In this document: positions 16,770-26,140 of the stretch, piece by piece
How positions within the stretch are numbered: the first letter of the stretch is position 1
Layout of the letters: each line of letters starts with the position of its first letter
Assembly: GCA_964654415.1 (NCBI GenBank)
Contig: CAZZIP010000002.1
Location: forward strand, 62,001-126,000
Direction: 5' to 3'
Length of the DNA: 64,000 bases
From: Methylohalobius sp964654415
GTDB taxonomy: Bacteria; Pseudomonadota; Gammaproteobacteria; Methylococcales; Methylothermaceae
Notes under the pieces: generated by a model
What the model was told of the DNA's origin: nothing
Database searches by the model: none
What the model saw: the letters and a program-made list of their open reading frames with translations, nothing else
Program-made: the position numbers and the translations under genes

Positions 16770-18692
16770 ATGGGGATCTTCGACCAATATCGTGCCCGTT
16801 ATGAGGCGACTCAGGAGGAAGAGTATACTCTCCAGGAGTACCTCGAAATCTGCCGCGCCGATCCGAGCGCGTATGCAACCCCGGCCGAGCGCATGCTGCT
16901 TGCGATCGGTGAGCCGGAACTCGTCGACACCCGTCAAGATCCAAGGCTGTCGCGCATCTTCGCCAACAAGGTGATCAAACGCTATCCGGTTTTCTCCGAA
17001 TTCTACGGCATGGAGGAAACCATCGAACAGATCGTGGCTTTCTTTCGCCATGCCGCCCAGGGATTGGAGGAGGCCAAACAGATTTTGTACCTGCTAGGAC
17101 CGGTGGGGGGCGGTAAGTCCTCGCTGGCGGAAAAGCTTAAGAGTCTGATGGAAAAAGTTCCTTTCTACGCCATCAAAGGCTCTCCGATTCACGAAAATCC
17201 ACTCGGGCTATTTTCTCCTACTGAAGACGGCCCGATCTTGGAGGATGAGTACGGCATCCCGCGCCGTTACTTGACCCCCATCATGTCGCCTTGGGCCAAC
17301 AAGCGTCTGAAGGAGTTCAACGGCGACATCACCAAGTTCCGCGTCGTCAAGCTGTATCCTTCCAGCCTAGACCAACGCGCCATCACCAAGACCGAACCGG
17401 GAGACGAGAACAATCAAGACATTTCCTCGTTGGTCGGCAAGGTGGACATTCGCCAGCTCGAGATCTATTCCCAGGACGACCCTGACGCTTACAGCTATTC
17501 AGGAGGGCTGTGCCGCGGCAACCGGGGGATTATGGAATTCGTAGAGATGTTCAAGGCGCCGATCAAGGTGCTCCATCCCCTCCTGACCGCAACGCAAGAG
17601 GGCAACTACAAGGGTACCGAGGGGCTGCCGGCGATCCCCTTCGAGGGCATCATCCTCGCTCACTCTAACGAATCCGAATGGCAGCAGTTCAAGAACAACA
17701 AAAACAACGAGGCTTTCCTCGACCGCATCTACGTAGTCAAAGTCCCTTACTGCCTTAGGGTTTCAGAGGAAGTCAAGATTTATCAGAAGCTTTTGCGCAA
17801 CAGCTCGCTCAAACATGCCCCCTGCGCTCCCCATACTTTGGAGATGCTCGCTCAGTTTACGGTGTTGTCTAGGCTGAAGGAACCGGAGAACTCCAGCATT
17901 TACTCCAAGATGAAGGTCTACGACGGGGAAAATCTGAAAGATACCGACCCTAGGGCCAAGTCGTACCAGGAATACAAGGATTTTGCCGGCGTAGACGAGG
18001 GCATGGAGGGGCTTTCCACCCGCTTTGCTTTCAAGATTCTGTCCAAGGTGTTCAACTTCGATCACGCCGAGGTGGCGGCTAACCCGGTCCATCTCCTGTA
18101 CGTGCTGGAGCAGCAGATCATCCAGGAACAGTTCCCACCCGAGACCGAAGAGCGCTACTTAAGGTTCATCAAGGAATACCTGGTTCCGCGCTACATCGAG
18201 TTCATCGGCAAGGAGATCCAGACCGCCTATCTTGAATCCTATGCCGAGTACGGCCAGAACATCTTCGACCGCTACGTCACCTACGCCGATTATTGGATCC
18301 AGGACCAGGAGTATCGCGATCCGGACACCGGCGAGATCTTCGACCGCCGCGCTCTCAACGAAGAATTAGAGAAGATCGAAAAGCCGGCCGGAATTTCCAA
18401 CCCCAAGGACTTCCGCAACGAAGTGGTCAACTTCGTGCTGAGGGCGCGCGCTAAAAACGGCGGCAAAAATCCGGCCTGGACCAGTTACGAAAAACTGCGT
18501 AGAGTGATCGAAAAGAAGATGTTCGCCAACACCGAGGAACTTTTGCCGGTGATTTCTTTCAACGCCAAAGCCTCGGCTGAGGACAAGAAAAAGCATGAAG
18601 ACTTTGTCAACCGGATGGTAGAGAAGGGCTATACTGCCAAGCAGGTACGCCTGCTGTGTGAATGGTATCTGCGTGTGAGGAAATCAACTTAA
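16770..18692 (+). CDS. prkA: PrkA AAA+ serine protein kinase
   Basis: 640 aa, the usual length. N-terminal AAA+ domain with Walker A GPVGGGKS (110-117), followed by the PrkA C-terminal domain that resembles cAMP-dependent kinases. E. coli YeaG is the counterpart, a stress and nitrogen-starvation protein that acts with YeaH and SpoVR/YcgB; the molecular target is not established. Strong ribosome site AAGGAGG sits about 6 bp before ATG. The gene heads a three-gene operon with 1-bp spacing to yeaH, behind a candidate sigma-54 promoter. Confidence 0.95.
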   Translation: MGIFDQYRARYEATQEEEYTLQEYLEICRADPSAYATPAERMLLAIGEPELVDTRQDPRLSRIFANKVIKRYPVFSEFYGMEETIEQIVAFFRHAAQGLEEAKQILYLLGPVGGGKSSLAEKLKSLMEKVPFYAIKGSPIHENPLGLFSPTEDGPILEDEYGIPRRYLTPIMSPWANKRLKEFNGDITKFRVVKLYPSSLDQRAITKTEPGDENNQDISSLVGKVDIRQLEIYSQDDPDAYSYSGGLCRGNRGIMEFVEMFKAPIKVLHPLLTATQEGNYKGTEGLPAIPFEGIILAHSNESEWQQFKNNKNNEAFLDRIYVVKVPYCLRVSEEVKIYQKLLRNSSLKHAPCAPHTLEMLAQFTVLSRLKEPENSSIYSKMKVYDGENLKDTDPRAKSYQEYKDFAGVDEGMEGLSTRFAFKILSKVFNFDHAEVAANPVHLLYVLEQQIIQEQFPPETEERYLRFIKEYLVPRYIEFIGKEIQTAYLESYAEYGQNIFDRYVTYADYWIQDQEYRDPDTGEIFDRRALNEELEKIEKPAGISNPKDFRNEVVNFVLRARAKNGGKNPAWTSYEKLRRVIEKKMFANTEELLPVISFNAKASAEDKKKHEDFVNRMVEKGYTAKQVRLLCEWYLRVRKST

Positions 18693-18693
18693 T

Positions 18694-19947
18694 ATGTCCC
18701 AGATCATCGACCGTCGCCTCAACCCCAAACACAAAAGCGCCGTCAACCGCCAGCGTTTTTTAAAGCGATTCCGCACTCAGATCCGCAAAGCGGTCGCGGA
18801 CGCGATCGACGGCCGATCGGTTACCGACATCGACAGCGGCGAAAAAATCACCATCCCTGCTAAGGATCTGTCCGAACCCTTCTTCCACCACGGCCCTGGC
18901 GGGCGACGTGAGATCGTCCATCCCGGCAACAAGGAATTTATCGCCGGCGACCGCATTCCCAGACCCAAAGGTGGGGATGGACAAGGAGGCCGTGCCAGCA
19001 ACCAGGGGGAAGGCTTGGACGACTTCGTGTTCGAACTTTCCCGGGACGAATTTTTGGAGTTTTTCTTCGAAGATTTAGAACTGCCAGACCTGGTCAAAAC
19101 CAAACTCGCCCAGGAAGCGGCCCACAAAAGCGTTCCAGCAGGGTTTAGTAAGGAGGGCATCCCGCCCAACCTGCACGTGATTCGGTCGTTGCGGGAAGCA
19201 CATGCCCGCCGGATCGCCCTAACTTCCGCCAAACGGCGCAAGCTCAGAGAATTGGAAAAAGAGCTCCAAGCCAGGCTGGAGAACGGCGAAAGCGAAGAAG
19301 ACCTTTGCGAGCTTCGCCGCGAAATCGAACGCCTAAGATCCAGAATCGAAGCTGTCCCTTTTATCGATACGCTGGACCTGCGCTATCGTAACCGCATCCA
19401 GCTTCCCAAGCCTACTACCCAGGCGGTGATGTTCTGCCTCATGGACGTTTCCGGTTCCATGGACCAGTACAAAAAAAGCCTGGCCAAGCGCTTCTTCTTG
19501 CTCTTGTATTTGTTTCTGTCGCGCAACTACGAGCGCACCGACGTGGTCTTCATTCGCCACCACACCGTCGCCAAAGAAGTCGACGAGGAAGAGTTCTTCT
19601 ACTCGCGCGAGACCGGCGGTACCGTGGTCTCCAGTGCTTTGGAACTGATGATCGAGATCATGCACCAGCGCTATCCTAGCCAGGATTGGAATCTGTATGC
19701 CGCCCAAGCCTCCGACGGCGACAACTGGCCGGAGGATTCCGGCAACTGCGGCCGCCTTCTGGACGAGAAAATCCTGCCTTACTTGCAATACTATGCTTAC
19801 ATCGAGATCGATAACGAATATCCTTTAGGCCTGTGGCAGGAATACGAAAAGATCGCCCGCCGCTGGCCCAATTTTGCCATGCAGGCGATCGACGAACCGG
19901 CCGACATCTATCCGGTGTTTCGGGAATTGTTTAAGAAACGGGCATGA
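18694..19947 (+). CDS. yeaH: YeaH/YhbH family protein (DUF444)
   Basis: 417 aa, cytoplasmic. Starts with the family opening IDRRLNPKHKSAVNRQRFLK. The C-terminal half is a von Willebrand A-like domain with a MIDAS motif MDVSGSMD (DxSxS). A charged helical linker (about 165-215) separates the halves. The family is almost always next to prkA and spoVR, as here: 1 bp after prkA and a 4-bp overlap with spoVR. Function in the stress response is genetic rather than biochemical. Start chosen at 18694 immediately after the prkA stop. Confidence 0.95.
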   Translation: MSQIIDRRLNPKHKSAVNRQRFLKRFRTQIRKAVADAIDGRSVTDIDSGEKITIPAKDLSEPFFHHGPGGRREIVHPGNKEFIAGDRIPRPKGGDGQGGRASNQGEGLDDFVFELSRDEFLEFFFEDLELPDLVKTKLAQEAAHKSVPAGFSKEGIPPNLHVIRSLREAHARRIALTSAKRRKLRELEKELQARLENGESEEDLCELRREIERLRSRIEAVPFIDTLDLRYRNRIQLPKPTTQAVMFCLMDVSGSMDQYKKSLAKRFFLLLYLFLSRNYERTDVVFIRHHTVAKEVDEEEFFYSRETGGTVVSSALELMIEIMHQRYPSQDWNLYAAQASDGDNWPEDSGNCGRLLDEKILPYLQYYAYIEIDNEYPLGLWQEYEKIARRWPNFAMQAIDEPADIYPVFRELFKKRA

Positions 19948-21437
19948 GCGAGAAAAAACCCATTTCCACCGGTTCCGAGTGGACGTTCGAGCTGTTGGAA
20001 AAATACGACGCCGAGATCGCGCGCATTGCTTCAAGTTTTGGCCTCGATACCTATCCCAACCAGATCGAAATCATCTCCTCGGAACAGATGATGGACGCCT
20101 ATGCCAGCTGCGGGCTGCCGGTTTACTATTACCACTGGTCTTTCGGCAAGCAGTTTCTGTCGATCGAAAAACACTACAAGCGCGGCCAAATGGGGCTGGC
20201 GTATGAGCTGGTGATCAACTCCAACCCCTGCATCGCCTATCTCATGGAAGAAAACACCATGATGATGCAGGCTTTGGTGATCGCCCATGCCTGTTACGGC
20301 CACAATTCTTTCTTCAAGAACAATTACCTGTTCAAGACCTGGACGGCGGCCGATGCTATCGTCGACTACCTGGTGTTCGCCAAAAATTACATCGCCGAAT
20401 GCGAAGAGCGTTACGGCGTGGAGGCAGTGGAGGAGGTCTTAGACTCGTGCCACGCGCTGATGAACTACGGGGTGGACCGCTACCGCAAACCCCCGCCTCT
20501 TTCTATGCGCGAGGAAAAGCTGCGGCAAAGAGAGCGCGTCGCCTATCTGCAATCCCAGCTCAATGAGCTATGGCGTCGCACCGTCCCCGAAAAGCCGGCC
20601 AAGAGCGAAGAAAAATACGAGCGCTTTCCGCGCGAACCGGAGGAAAATCTTTTGTACTTCATCGAGAAAAACGCCCCGCTCCTGGAGCCTTGGCAGCGCG
20701 AGATCGTCCGCATCGTGCGCAAAATTGCCCAATATCTCTACCCCCAACGCCATACCAAAGTCATGAATGAAGGCTGGGCGACCTTCTGGCACTACACCAT
20801 CATGCACCGCCTTTATGAAGAGGGGTTAGTCACTGACGGATTCATGTTGGAGTTTTTGGAATCCCACACTAACGTCATCGTCCAGCCGCCTTTCGACCAT
20901 GATTTCTATACCGGCATCAACCCTTATGCGCTGGGGTTTGCCATTTTCCGCGATTTAAAGCGCATCTGCGAGAATCCCACCGAAGAAGACCGGCGCTGGT
21001 TTCCCGAGATTGCCGGTAGCCCTTGGCTGGAGACCTTGGATTTTGCCATGCGCAACTTCAAGGACGACAGCTTTATCGCCCAATATCTCTCCCCGCAGGT
21101 GATTCGCCAGTTCCGCCTGTTCGGCGTCCTCGACGACGATGCCGAAAGCGAATTGGAAATCAGCGCCATTCACGATGAGGCAGGCTACCAGACGATCCGT
21201 CAGGTACTGTCTGAGCAATACAACCTGGGCAGCTTAGAGCCCGACATTCAAGTCTGGTCGGTGGACACCCGCGGCGACCGCTCTCTAACCTTACGCCATT
21301 TCGAACATCAGCGTCGTCCTTTGGCCGAGAGTACTGAAGAAGTCTTAAAACACGTCCATCGGCTGTGGGGCTTTAAGGTGCGGCTGGAGACCGTCGATCT
21401 CCAGGGGCGGGTCAAAGGGTGTTATGAGTGCGGTTGA
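19944..21437 (+). CDS. SpoVR family protein (YcgB-like)
   Basis: 497 aa, cytoplasmic, full length for the SpoVR/YcgB family. Recognisable family segments are YYHWSFGKQF near residue 67, NTMMMQALVIAHACYGHNSF at about 104-123, and HTKVMNEGWATFWHY near 274. The HACYGHNSFF and MNEGWATFWH stretches carry conserved His/Glu residues that look like a metal site, though no activity is established. Third gene of the prkA-yeaH-spoVR operon (ATGA overlap with yeaH). It converges on the AI-2E-type transporter gene with 1 bp between stops. Confidence 0.95.
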   Translation: MSEKKPISTGSEWTFELLEKYDAEIARIASSFGLDTYPNQIEIISSEQMMDAYASCGLPVYYYHWSFGKQFLSIEKHYKRGQMGLAYELVINSNPCIAYLMEENTMMMQALVIAHACYGHNSFFKNNYLFKTWTAADAIVDYLVFAKNYIAECEERYGVEAVEEVLDSCHALMNYGVDRYRKPPPLSMREEKLRQRERVAYLQSQLNELWRRTVPEKPAKSEEKYERFPREPEENLLYFIEKNAPLLEPWQREIVRIVRKIAQYLYPQRHTKVMNEGWATFWHYTIMHRLYEEGLVTDGFMLEFLESHTNVIVQPPFDHDFYTGINPYALGFAIFRDLKRICENPTEEDRRWFPEIAGSPWLETLDFAMRNFKDDSFIAQYLSPQVIRQFRLFGVLDDDAESELEISAIHDEAGYQTIRQVLSEQYNLGSLEPDIQVWSVDTRGDRSLTLRHFEHQRRPLAESTEEVLKHVHRLWGFKVRLETVDLQGRVKGCYECG

Positions 21438-21438
21438 C

Positions 21439-22488
21439 TTATTTTGCGTTATACAGGACGCTCTCCTTGTAGAGAGCGTGCGCGTGGCGCAGCAGTACCA
21501 TAATTACCGAAGCCGCCGGCAAGGCCAGCAGCACCCCCAAAAAGCCGAACAGATGTCCACCGGCCATCACCGCAAAGATTACCATCACCGGATGCAAGCC
21601 GATCTTGTCGCCCACGAGCATCGGCGTCAGTACCATCCCTTCCAATAGCTGGCCTACGCCGAACACTACCAGCACCAGCCCGACGTGCCAGGCATCCTGA
21701 AACTGTACCAGCGCTGCCAATACCCCCAATACGATTCCCACGAACGTACCGAGGTAAGGAATGAAGCTGATCAAACCTGCGATCGTGCCGATCACCAAGG
21801 CGGTATCGATCCCCACTGACCACAGGCCGATGCTGTAGATCGTTCCCAGCGCCAACATCACCGACAACTGGCCGCGCATGAATGCGCTCAGCACCTCGTC
21901 GGACTCCAGCGCCAGCTGGGCGACGGTGGGCAGAAGCTGGCGCGGGAATAGATCGGCGAGGTTGGCCACCATCCGGTCCCAGTCTCGCAGCAGGTAAAAC
22001 GTCACCACCGGTACCAACAACAAATTGAGCAACCACTCCAGGATCGCCGCCCCTGAGCGGGTGATCGAGCCCACTATGGCAGCCGCAATGCCGCCTGTGC
22101 GTTGCCAATCGCGCGCGATGAGCTCGATCACAGCTGCCGAATCATATTCGGCGATGTCTATCTTCAGTGTTTTTTCCAGCCAGGGAATCAAAGAGGTTCT
22201 GATCCAGGTCAGATAATGGGGCAGGTCCACCAGAAAGCGAGATAACTGCTTTTCCAAGGCCGGGATCAAAACCAAAAGCGCCAGGGTGACCGCCAGCATC
22301 AGTACCAGAAATACCACCACTACTGCCAGAGTACGGCCGAGCTTCCACGCCTCTATCCGGTCTGCCAGCGGATCAGCCAAATAAGCCAGCAAGGCTCCCA
22401 CCGCGAAGGGAGTCAGGATAGGCGCCAGGAAATAGATCAAGCCGCCTAGCCCAAGAGGAATCAAAAGCCAAATCCAGCAGGATTTCAT
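21439..22488 (-). CDS. AI-2E family transporter (PerM-like)
   Basis: 349 aa inner-membrane protein with about 8 TM helices and the family's signature regions: FAVGALLAYLADPLADRIE at the N-terminus and the re-entrant SFIPYLGTFVGIVLG in the C-terminal half. Members export small molecules or ions (TqsA for AI-2; some act as Na+/H+ antiporters), so substrate cannot be assigned. Monocistronic, ends 1 bp from spoVR on the other strand. A second paralogue lies at 47956-48993. Confidence 0.88.
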   Translation of the reverse strand: MKSCWIWLLIPLGLGGLIYFLAPILTPFAVGALLAYLADPLADRIEAWKLGRTLAVVVVFLVLMLAVTLALLVLIPALEKQLSRFLVDLPHYLTWIRTSLIPWLEKTLKIDIAEYDSAAVIELIARDWQRTGGIAAAIVGSITRSGAAILEWLLNLLLVPVVTFYLLRDWDRMVANLADLFPRQLLPTVAQLALESDEVLSAFMRGQLSVMLALGTIYSIGLWSVGIDTALVIGTIAGLISFIPYLGTFVGIVLGVLAALVQFQDAWHVGLVLVVFGVGQLLEGMVLTPMLVGDKIGLHPVMVIFAVMAGGHLFGFLGVLLALPAASVIMVLLRHAHALYKESVLYNAK

Positions 22489-22557
22489 CTTACACTTTAC
22501 ACTCTGGCGCCAAAGATCAAACTTTCGGCAATAAATATAAGCAGGGCGCAGACCTTC

Positions 22558-22977
22558 TTAGGCAAAGATTTCCCGAATCTGCTTAGGCAAAGAGTGCAGA
22601 ATTTCCTTCGCCTCACCTTCGGAGATGTGGCGCTCCAGCACCGAAAACACCGCCCGGGCGATCTTTGCTGCATCCACGTCTGGCTCCTGCGAGAAATCCT
22701 GACGGATCAGATCGAGAAACTCGTCTTTGCTGCGGATTTTCAAAGGCACCTTGGACGGCTGCCAACCCTCGTAATAAAGCCCTCGGATCAGCATCGGCAA
22801 TTCTGCCGCTAAATTGGCCGAATCGTCCACGCTCAGGCGGTCGCGCAGGTGATGTAGGACCGAACGCAAGGCATGATAAGCACGGTACTTGTCCTCGCTG
22901 CCCAGTTCCTGTCCAATCTCCTTTAGCCACTCAAATGTTTTTTGGACTGTCCGCTCGATCGGCTCGAAGTTCGACAT
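22558..22977 (-). CDS. DUF2267 domain-containing protein
   Basis: 139 aa, cytoplasmic and helical. The pattern AYHALRSVLHHLRDRLSVDD followed by LAAELPMLIRGLYYEGW and a C-terminal HISEGEAKEILHSLPKQIR is typical of DUF2267, which consists of two related helical repeats. Function unknown; members often sit with stress or heat-shock genes. It is monocistronic, separated by 69 bp from the AI-2E transporter and divergent from the DJ-1/PfpI gene with 134 bp between starts. Confidence 0.85.
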   Translation of the reverse strand: MSNFEPIERTVQKTFEWLKEIGQELGSEDKYRAYHALRSVLHHLRDRLSVDDSANLAAELPMLIRGLYYEGWQPSKVPLKIRSKDEFLDLIRQDFSQEPDVDAAKIARAVFSVLERHISEGEAKEILHSLPKQIREIFA

Positions 22978-23111
22978 CTTCCACCTCCGATTCGTAATCT
23001 AGACGCTAGTTACATGAGGGCAAGAACTCAGTTTTCAACCAAGAATTTGCAAGTTTTCCGCCGCTGGGTAAGATTCCTCTCAAGACAACGGCAACTTTAA
23101 GGAGGTAAAAC

Positions 23112-23693
23112 ATGGCCAAGATCCTGATGCTGGTAGGCGATTTCGTCGAAGACTACGAGGCGATGGTGCCGTATCAAATTTTGGTGATGGCCGGCCACGA
23201 GGTCGATGCGGTCTGTCCGGGTAAAAACAAGGGCGACAGTGTCAAAACCGCGGTGCACGACTTCGAAGGCGATCAAACCTACACCGAAAAAACCGGCCAC
23301 AACTTCGAGATTACTGCCGATTTCGACCAGGTAGATCCTACAAGCTACGACGGACTGGTGATCCCAGGGGGGCGGGCGCCGGAGTATTTGCGCTTGAACG
23401 CCAAGGTCATCGAGATCGTCAGGCATTTTGCTCATGCGCAAAAGCCGATCGCTGCGATCTGCCACGGAGCGCAAATCTTATCCGCAGCGCGGGTAATCGA
23501 AGGGATAGAAATTAGCTGTTATCCAGCGGTGGCTCCGGAGGTCGAGCTGGCTGGAGCGAAATACATCCCCAACAACCCAAGCTATTCCAACGCCCACGTG
23601 GACAAAAACTTCATCACCGCTCCAGCCTGGCCCGCGCATCCGGAATGGATGCGCAAATTTTTGGAAGCGTTGGGTACTAAGATCATTTCTTAA
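23112..23693 (+). CDS. DJ-1/PfpI family protein
   Basis: 193 aa flavodoxin-like domain. The nucleophile elbow AAICHGAQIL gives the conserved Cys, with the Glu partner probably in the N-terminal DFVEDYE segment. The family includes glyoxalases, deglycase-like proteins, chaperones and amidases, so the substrate is not predicted. A strong ribosome site AAGGAGG precedes ATG 23112 by 7 bp, suggesting high expression. The 3' end overlaps radA by 11 bp tail to tail. Confidence 0.9.
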   Translation: MAKILMLVGDFVEDYEAMVPYQILVMAGHEVDAVCPGKNKGDSVKTAVHDFEGDQTYTEKTGHNFEITADFDQVDPTSYDGLVIPGGRAPEYLRLNAKVIEIVRHFAHAQKPIAAICHGAQILSAARVIEGIEISCYPAVAPEVELAGAKYIPNNPSYSNAHVDKNFITAPAWPAHPEWMRKFLEALGTKIIS

Positions 23694-25053
23694 AAACGGC
23701 TAGCGCCTCTTTAAGGGTTTTGACCTGAGCGATCTCCATCCCCGCAACGCCCCCTTTAGGGGCGTTGTGCAGAGGAACGATGGCCTGTTTAAAACCGTGT
23801 TTTGCCGCCTCGCGCAGGCGATCCTCGCCGTGGGGAACCGGCCGCACTTCGCCAGTCAAGCCGAGCTCCCCGAACACTATCAGGTCTTGGGGCAAAACCT
23901 TCTCGCACAGGCTGGAGAGCACTGCCAACACGACGGCGAGGTCCCCGGCGGTCTCGGCAAGGCGCACTCCACCCACCACGTTGACGAACACGTCTTTGCC
24001 CCCTAACGGTACCCCGCCGTGGCGGTGCAACACCGCAAGCAGCATCGCCAGCCGGTTTGGCTCCATGCCCACCGTCACCCGGCGCGGATTGGCCAGAGCG
24101 GTTTCGTCCACCAGCGCCTGCACCTCCACCAACAAGGGGCGGCTGCCTTCGCGGGTGACGCATACGGCGCTGCCCGGAGTGTCGACTATCTGGCGCGCGA
24201 GGAAAATCGCCGAAGGGTTCTTGACCTCCTTAAGACCCCCTTCGGTCATGGCGAACACTCCCAGTTCGCCCGTTGCCCCAAAGCGGTTTTTCACCGCCCG
24301 GATTACCCGGAAACGGCTGCCGGCCTCGCCTTCGAAATAGAGCACCGTATCTACCATGTGCTCTAGGACCCTGGGGCCTGCGATCGCCCCCTCTTTGGTC
24401 ACGTGGCCCACCAGGAACACCGCAGTCTGCCGGGCTTTGGCCAGGCGCACCAGGCGGGCGGCGCACTCGCGCACTTGGGAGACGGAGCCAGGGGCGGAAT
24501 TGAGCAGTTCGGTATAGGCTGTCTGAATCGAATCGATGACGACGGCTTCTGGGTGGTGCGCTTCGATTACCGGAACCATCCGCTCTAAGAGCGTCTCGGC
24601 GAGTACCGGAACTTGGCGGCAATCGACATTCAGGCGTTTTCCGCGCAGGCTGATCTGCGCCACCGACTCCTCACCGCTAATGTAGAGCACTTTGCGCTGC
24701 GCGCTCAACATCCCCATCGCCTGCAGCAGCAGGGTGGATTTGCCGATCCCTGGGTCGCCGCCGATCAGAATGGCCGACCCCTTCACCAAGCCGCCTCCCA
24801 ACACCCGGTCGAGCTCTTTAAGGCCGGTGGACAAACGGGCCGCTTCTTCGACTGCGACCTCGCCAAGCGTTACCGGCTGCCCCTGGCCGGCGCTTCCAGA
24901 AAAACCGGCAAAGCGCAAGCTCGCGGGAGCTTCCGGTTCATGCACGGTCTCTACCAAGGTGCTCCACGCCCCGCAGCCGGGGCAGCGGCCGGCCCACTTG
25001 GGGCTCTGGTGCCCGCACTGGTTGCAGCTATACACGGTTCTGGCGCGCTTCAT
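23683..25053 (-). CDS. radA: DNA repair protein RadA
   Basis: 456 aa, standard size. N-terminal C4 zinc finger CNQCGHQSPKWAGRCPGC (10-27), RecA-like ATPase with Walker A GGDPGIGKST, the RadA-specific KNRFG motif, and a Lon-like C-terminal domain. It promotes branch migration in recombinational repair. The start overlaps the end of alr by 26 bp, making a radA-alr-dnaB minus-strand cluster in the order dnaB, alr, radA by transcription. Confidence 0.97.
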   Translation of the reverse strand: MKRARTVYSCNQCGHQSPKWAGRCPGCGAWSTLVETVHEPEAPASLRFAGFSGSAGQGQPVTLGEVAVEEAARLSTGLKELDRVLGGGLVKGSAILIGGDPGIGKSTLLLQAMGMLSAQRKVLYISGEESVAQISLRGKRLNVDCRQVPVLAETLLERMVPVIEAHHPEAVVIDSIQTAYTELLNSAPGSVSQVRECAARLVRLAKARQTAVFLVGHVTKEGAIAGPRVLEHMVDTVLYFEGEAGSRFRVIRAVKNRFGATGELGVFAMTEGGLKEVKNPSAIFLARQIVDTPGSAVCVTREGSRPLLVEVQALVDETALANPRRVTVGMEPNRLAMLLAVLHRHGGVPLGGKDVFVNVVGGVRLAETAGDLAVVLAVLSSLCEKVLPQDLIVFGELGLTGEVRPVPHGEDRLREAAKHGFKQAIVPLHNAPKGGVAGMEIAQVKTLKEALAVFKK

Positions 25054-26140
25054 GGTGAGTCTGGAGTTCGATTATCGGTACCCGCGCCGCCACCCGGCAT
25101 AGGAGCGTGTAGGGAATAGTTCCAGCTTGACGCGCCACCTCCTCTACCGGCAATCCTTCCCCCCACAAGGTCACTTCCGATCCTACTTGAGCTTGAGGAA
25201 AATCGGTCAAATCCACATGGAGCATATCCATAGACACCCTTCCCACCAGTGGAACCCGCTGGCCTTCGATCAACACCTGCGTCCCCGGTGCCACCTCGCG
25301 CGGATAGCCATCGCCGTATCCCGCAGCCACAATTCCAAGGCGCGAAGGTCGCGGAGCGATCCAGCTTCCTCCATAACCGACCGCTTCCCCCCTGGCGACC
25401 GTTTTGATCGCAATCACCCGGCTCTTTAAGGTCATCACCGGGGTAAGTTTCAATTCCTTTGCGCTGCGTTCGGCGAATGGCGATACCCCATACAGCATCA
25501 GCCCAGGGCGCACCCAATCGCCGTGGCTCTCCGGCCAAGCGAGGATGGCAGCGGAGTTGGCGATGCTCTGCTCCAGGTTTAAACCGGCGGTAATGCGCTT
25601 GAATCGGGCCAATTGGTCCGCAGTCGCCGGGTCGCCTGGCTCGTCGGCGCGCGCTAGGTGGGTCATGAGGGCTAAGGCGCGCGGGGGAAAAAGATTCATG
25701 AGTCGGGTAAGAGCTTCAGGGAACTCCTCTGCAGCAAGTCCCAGGCGGTGCATTCCGCTGTCCAGCTTGAGCCAGACCCGAAGCGTTTGCACGCCGGCGG
25801 GATTGGCTTCTAATAAATTAATTTGACTTAACGTATGAATTACTGGTTCCAGACGCCAGAGGAGATGGGCCTCGAGCTGCTCTGGCTCCCAGAATCCCTG
25901 GAGCACAACGATTCGCTGCAGTACCCCAGCCCGGCGCAGGGCGATCCCTTCGTCCACCCGTGCCACTGCGAAGCCGTTGGCGGCATGAAGCGCGTGCGCC
26001 ACTTGCACCAAGCCGTGACCATAAGCATTGGCTTTGATCACCGCCAGTACCTTAGCGCGCGGCGCCAAGGCACGAACCCGGTCAAAATTCGCGCGCAAGG
26101 CATCCAGATCCAGCAGCGCGTAGGGAAAGAGGGTATTCAA
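25028..26140 (-). CDS. alr: alanine racemase
   Basis: 370 aa PLP enzyme (fold III) making D-alanine for peptidoglycan. The PLP lysine is in AVIKANAYGHG near residue 39, and the C-terminal catalytic Tyr region is near VGYGGSW. Full length; the last residues extend slightly beyond the usual end (RVPIIELQTHH). ATG 26140 overlaps dnaB by 4 bp, and its end overlaps radA by 26 bp. The dnaB-alr pairing is common in Gammaproteobacteria. Confidence 0.96.
   Translation of the reverse strand: MNTLFPYALLDLDALRANFDRVRALAPRAKVLAVIKANAYGHGLVQVAHALHAANGFAVARVDEGIALRRAGVLQRIVVLQGFWEPEQLEAHLLWRLEPVIHTLSQINLLEANPAGVQTLRVWLKLDSGMHRLGLAAEEFPEALTRLMNLFPPRALALMTHLARADEPGDPATADQLARFKRITAGLNLEQSIANSAAILAWPESHGDWVRPGLMLYGVSPFAERSAKELKLTPVMTLKSRVIAIKTVARGEAVGYGGSWIAPRPSRLGIVAAGYGDGYPREVAPGTQVLIEGQRVPLVGRVSMDMLHVDLTDFPQAQVGSEVTLWGEGLPVEEVARQAGTIPYTLLCRVAARVPIIELQTHHEARQNRV

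Noticed and set aside
21457..21480. Hairpin ACGCTCTC/GAGAGCGT after spoVR
   Set aside because: Perfect 8-bp stem but no T run on either side, and it lies within the AI-2E transporter's coding end, so I do not call it a terminator.
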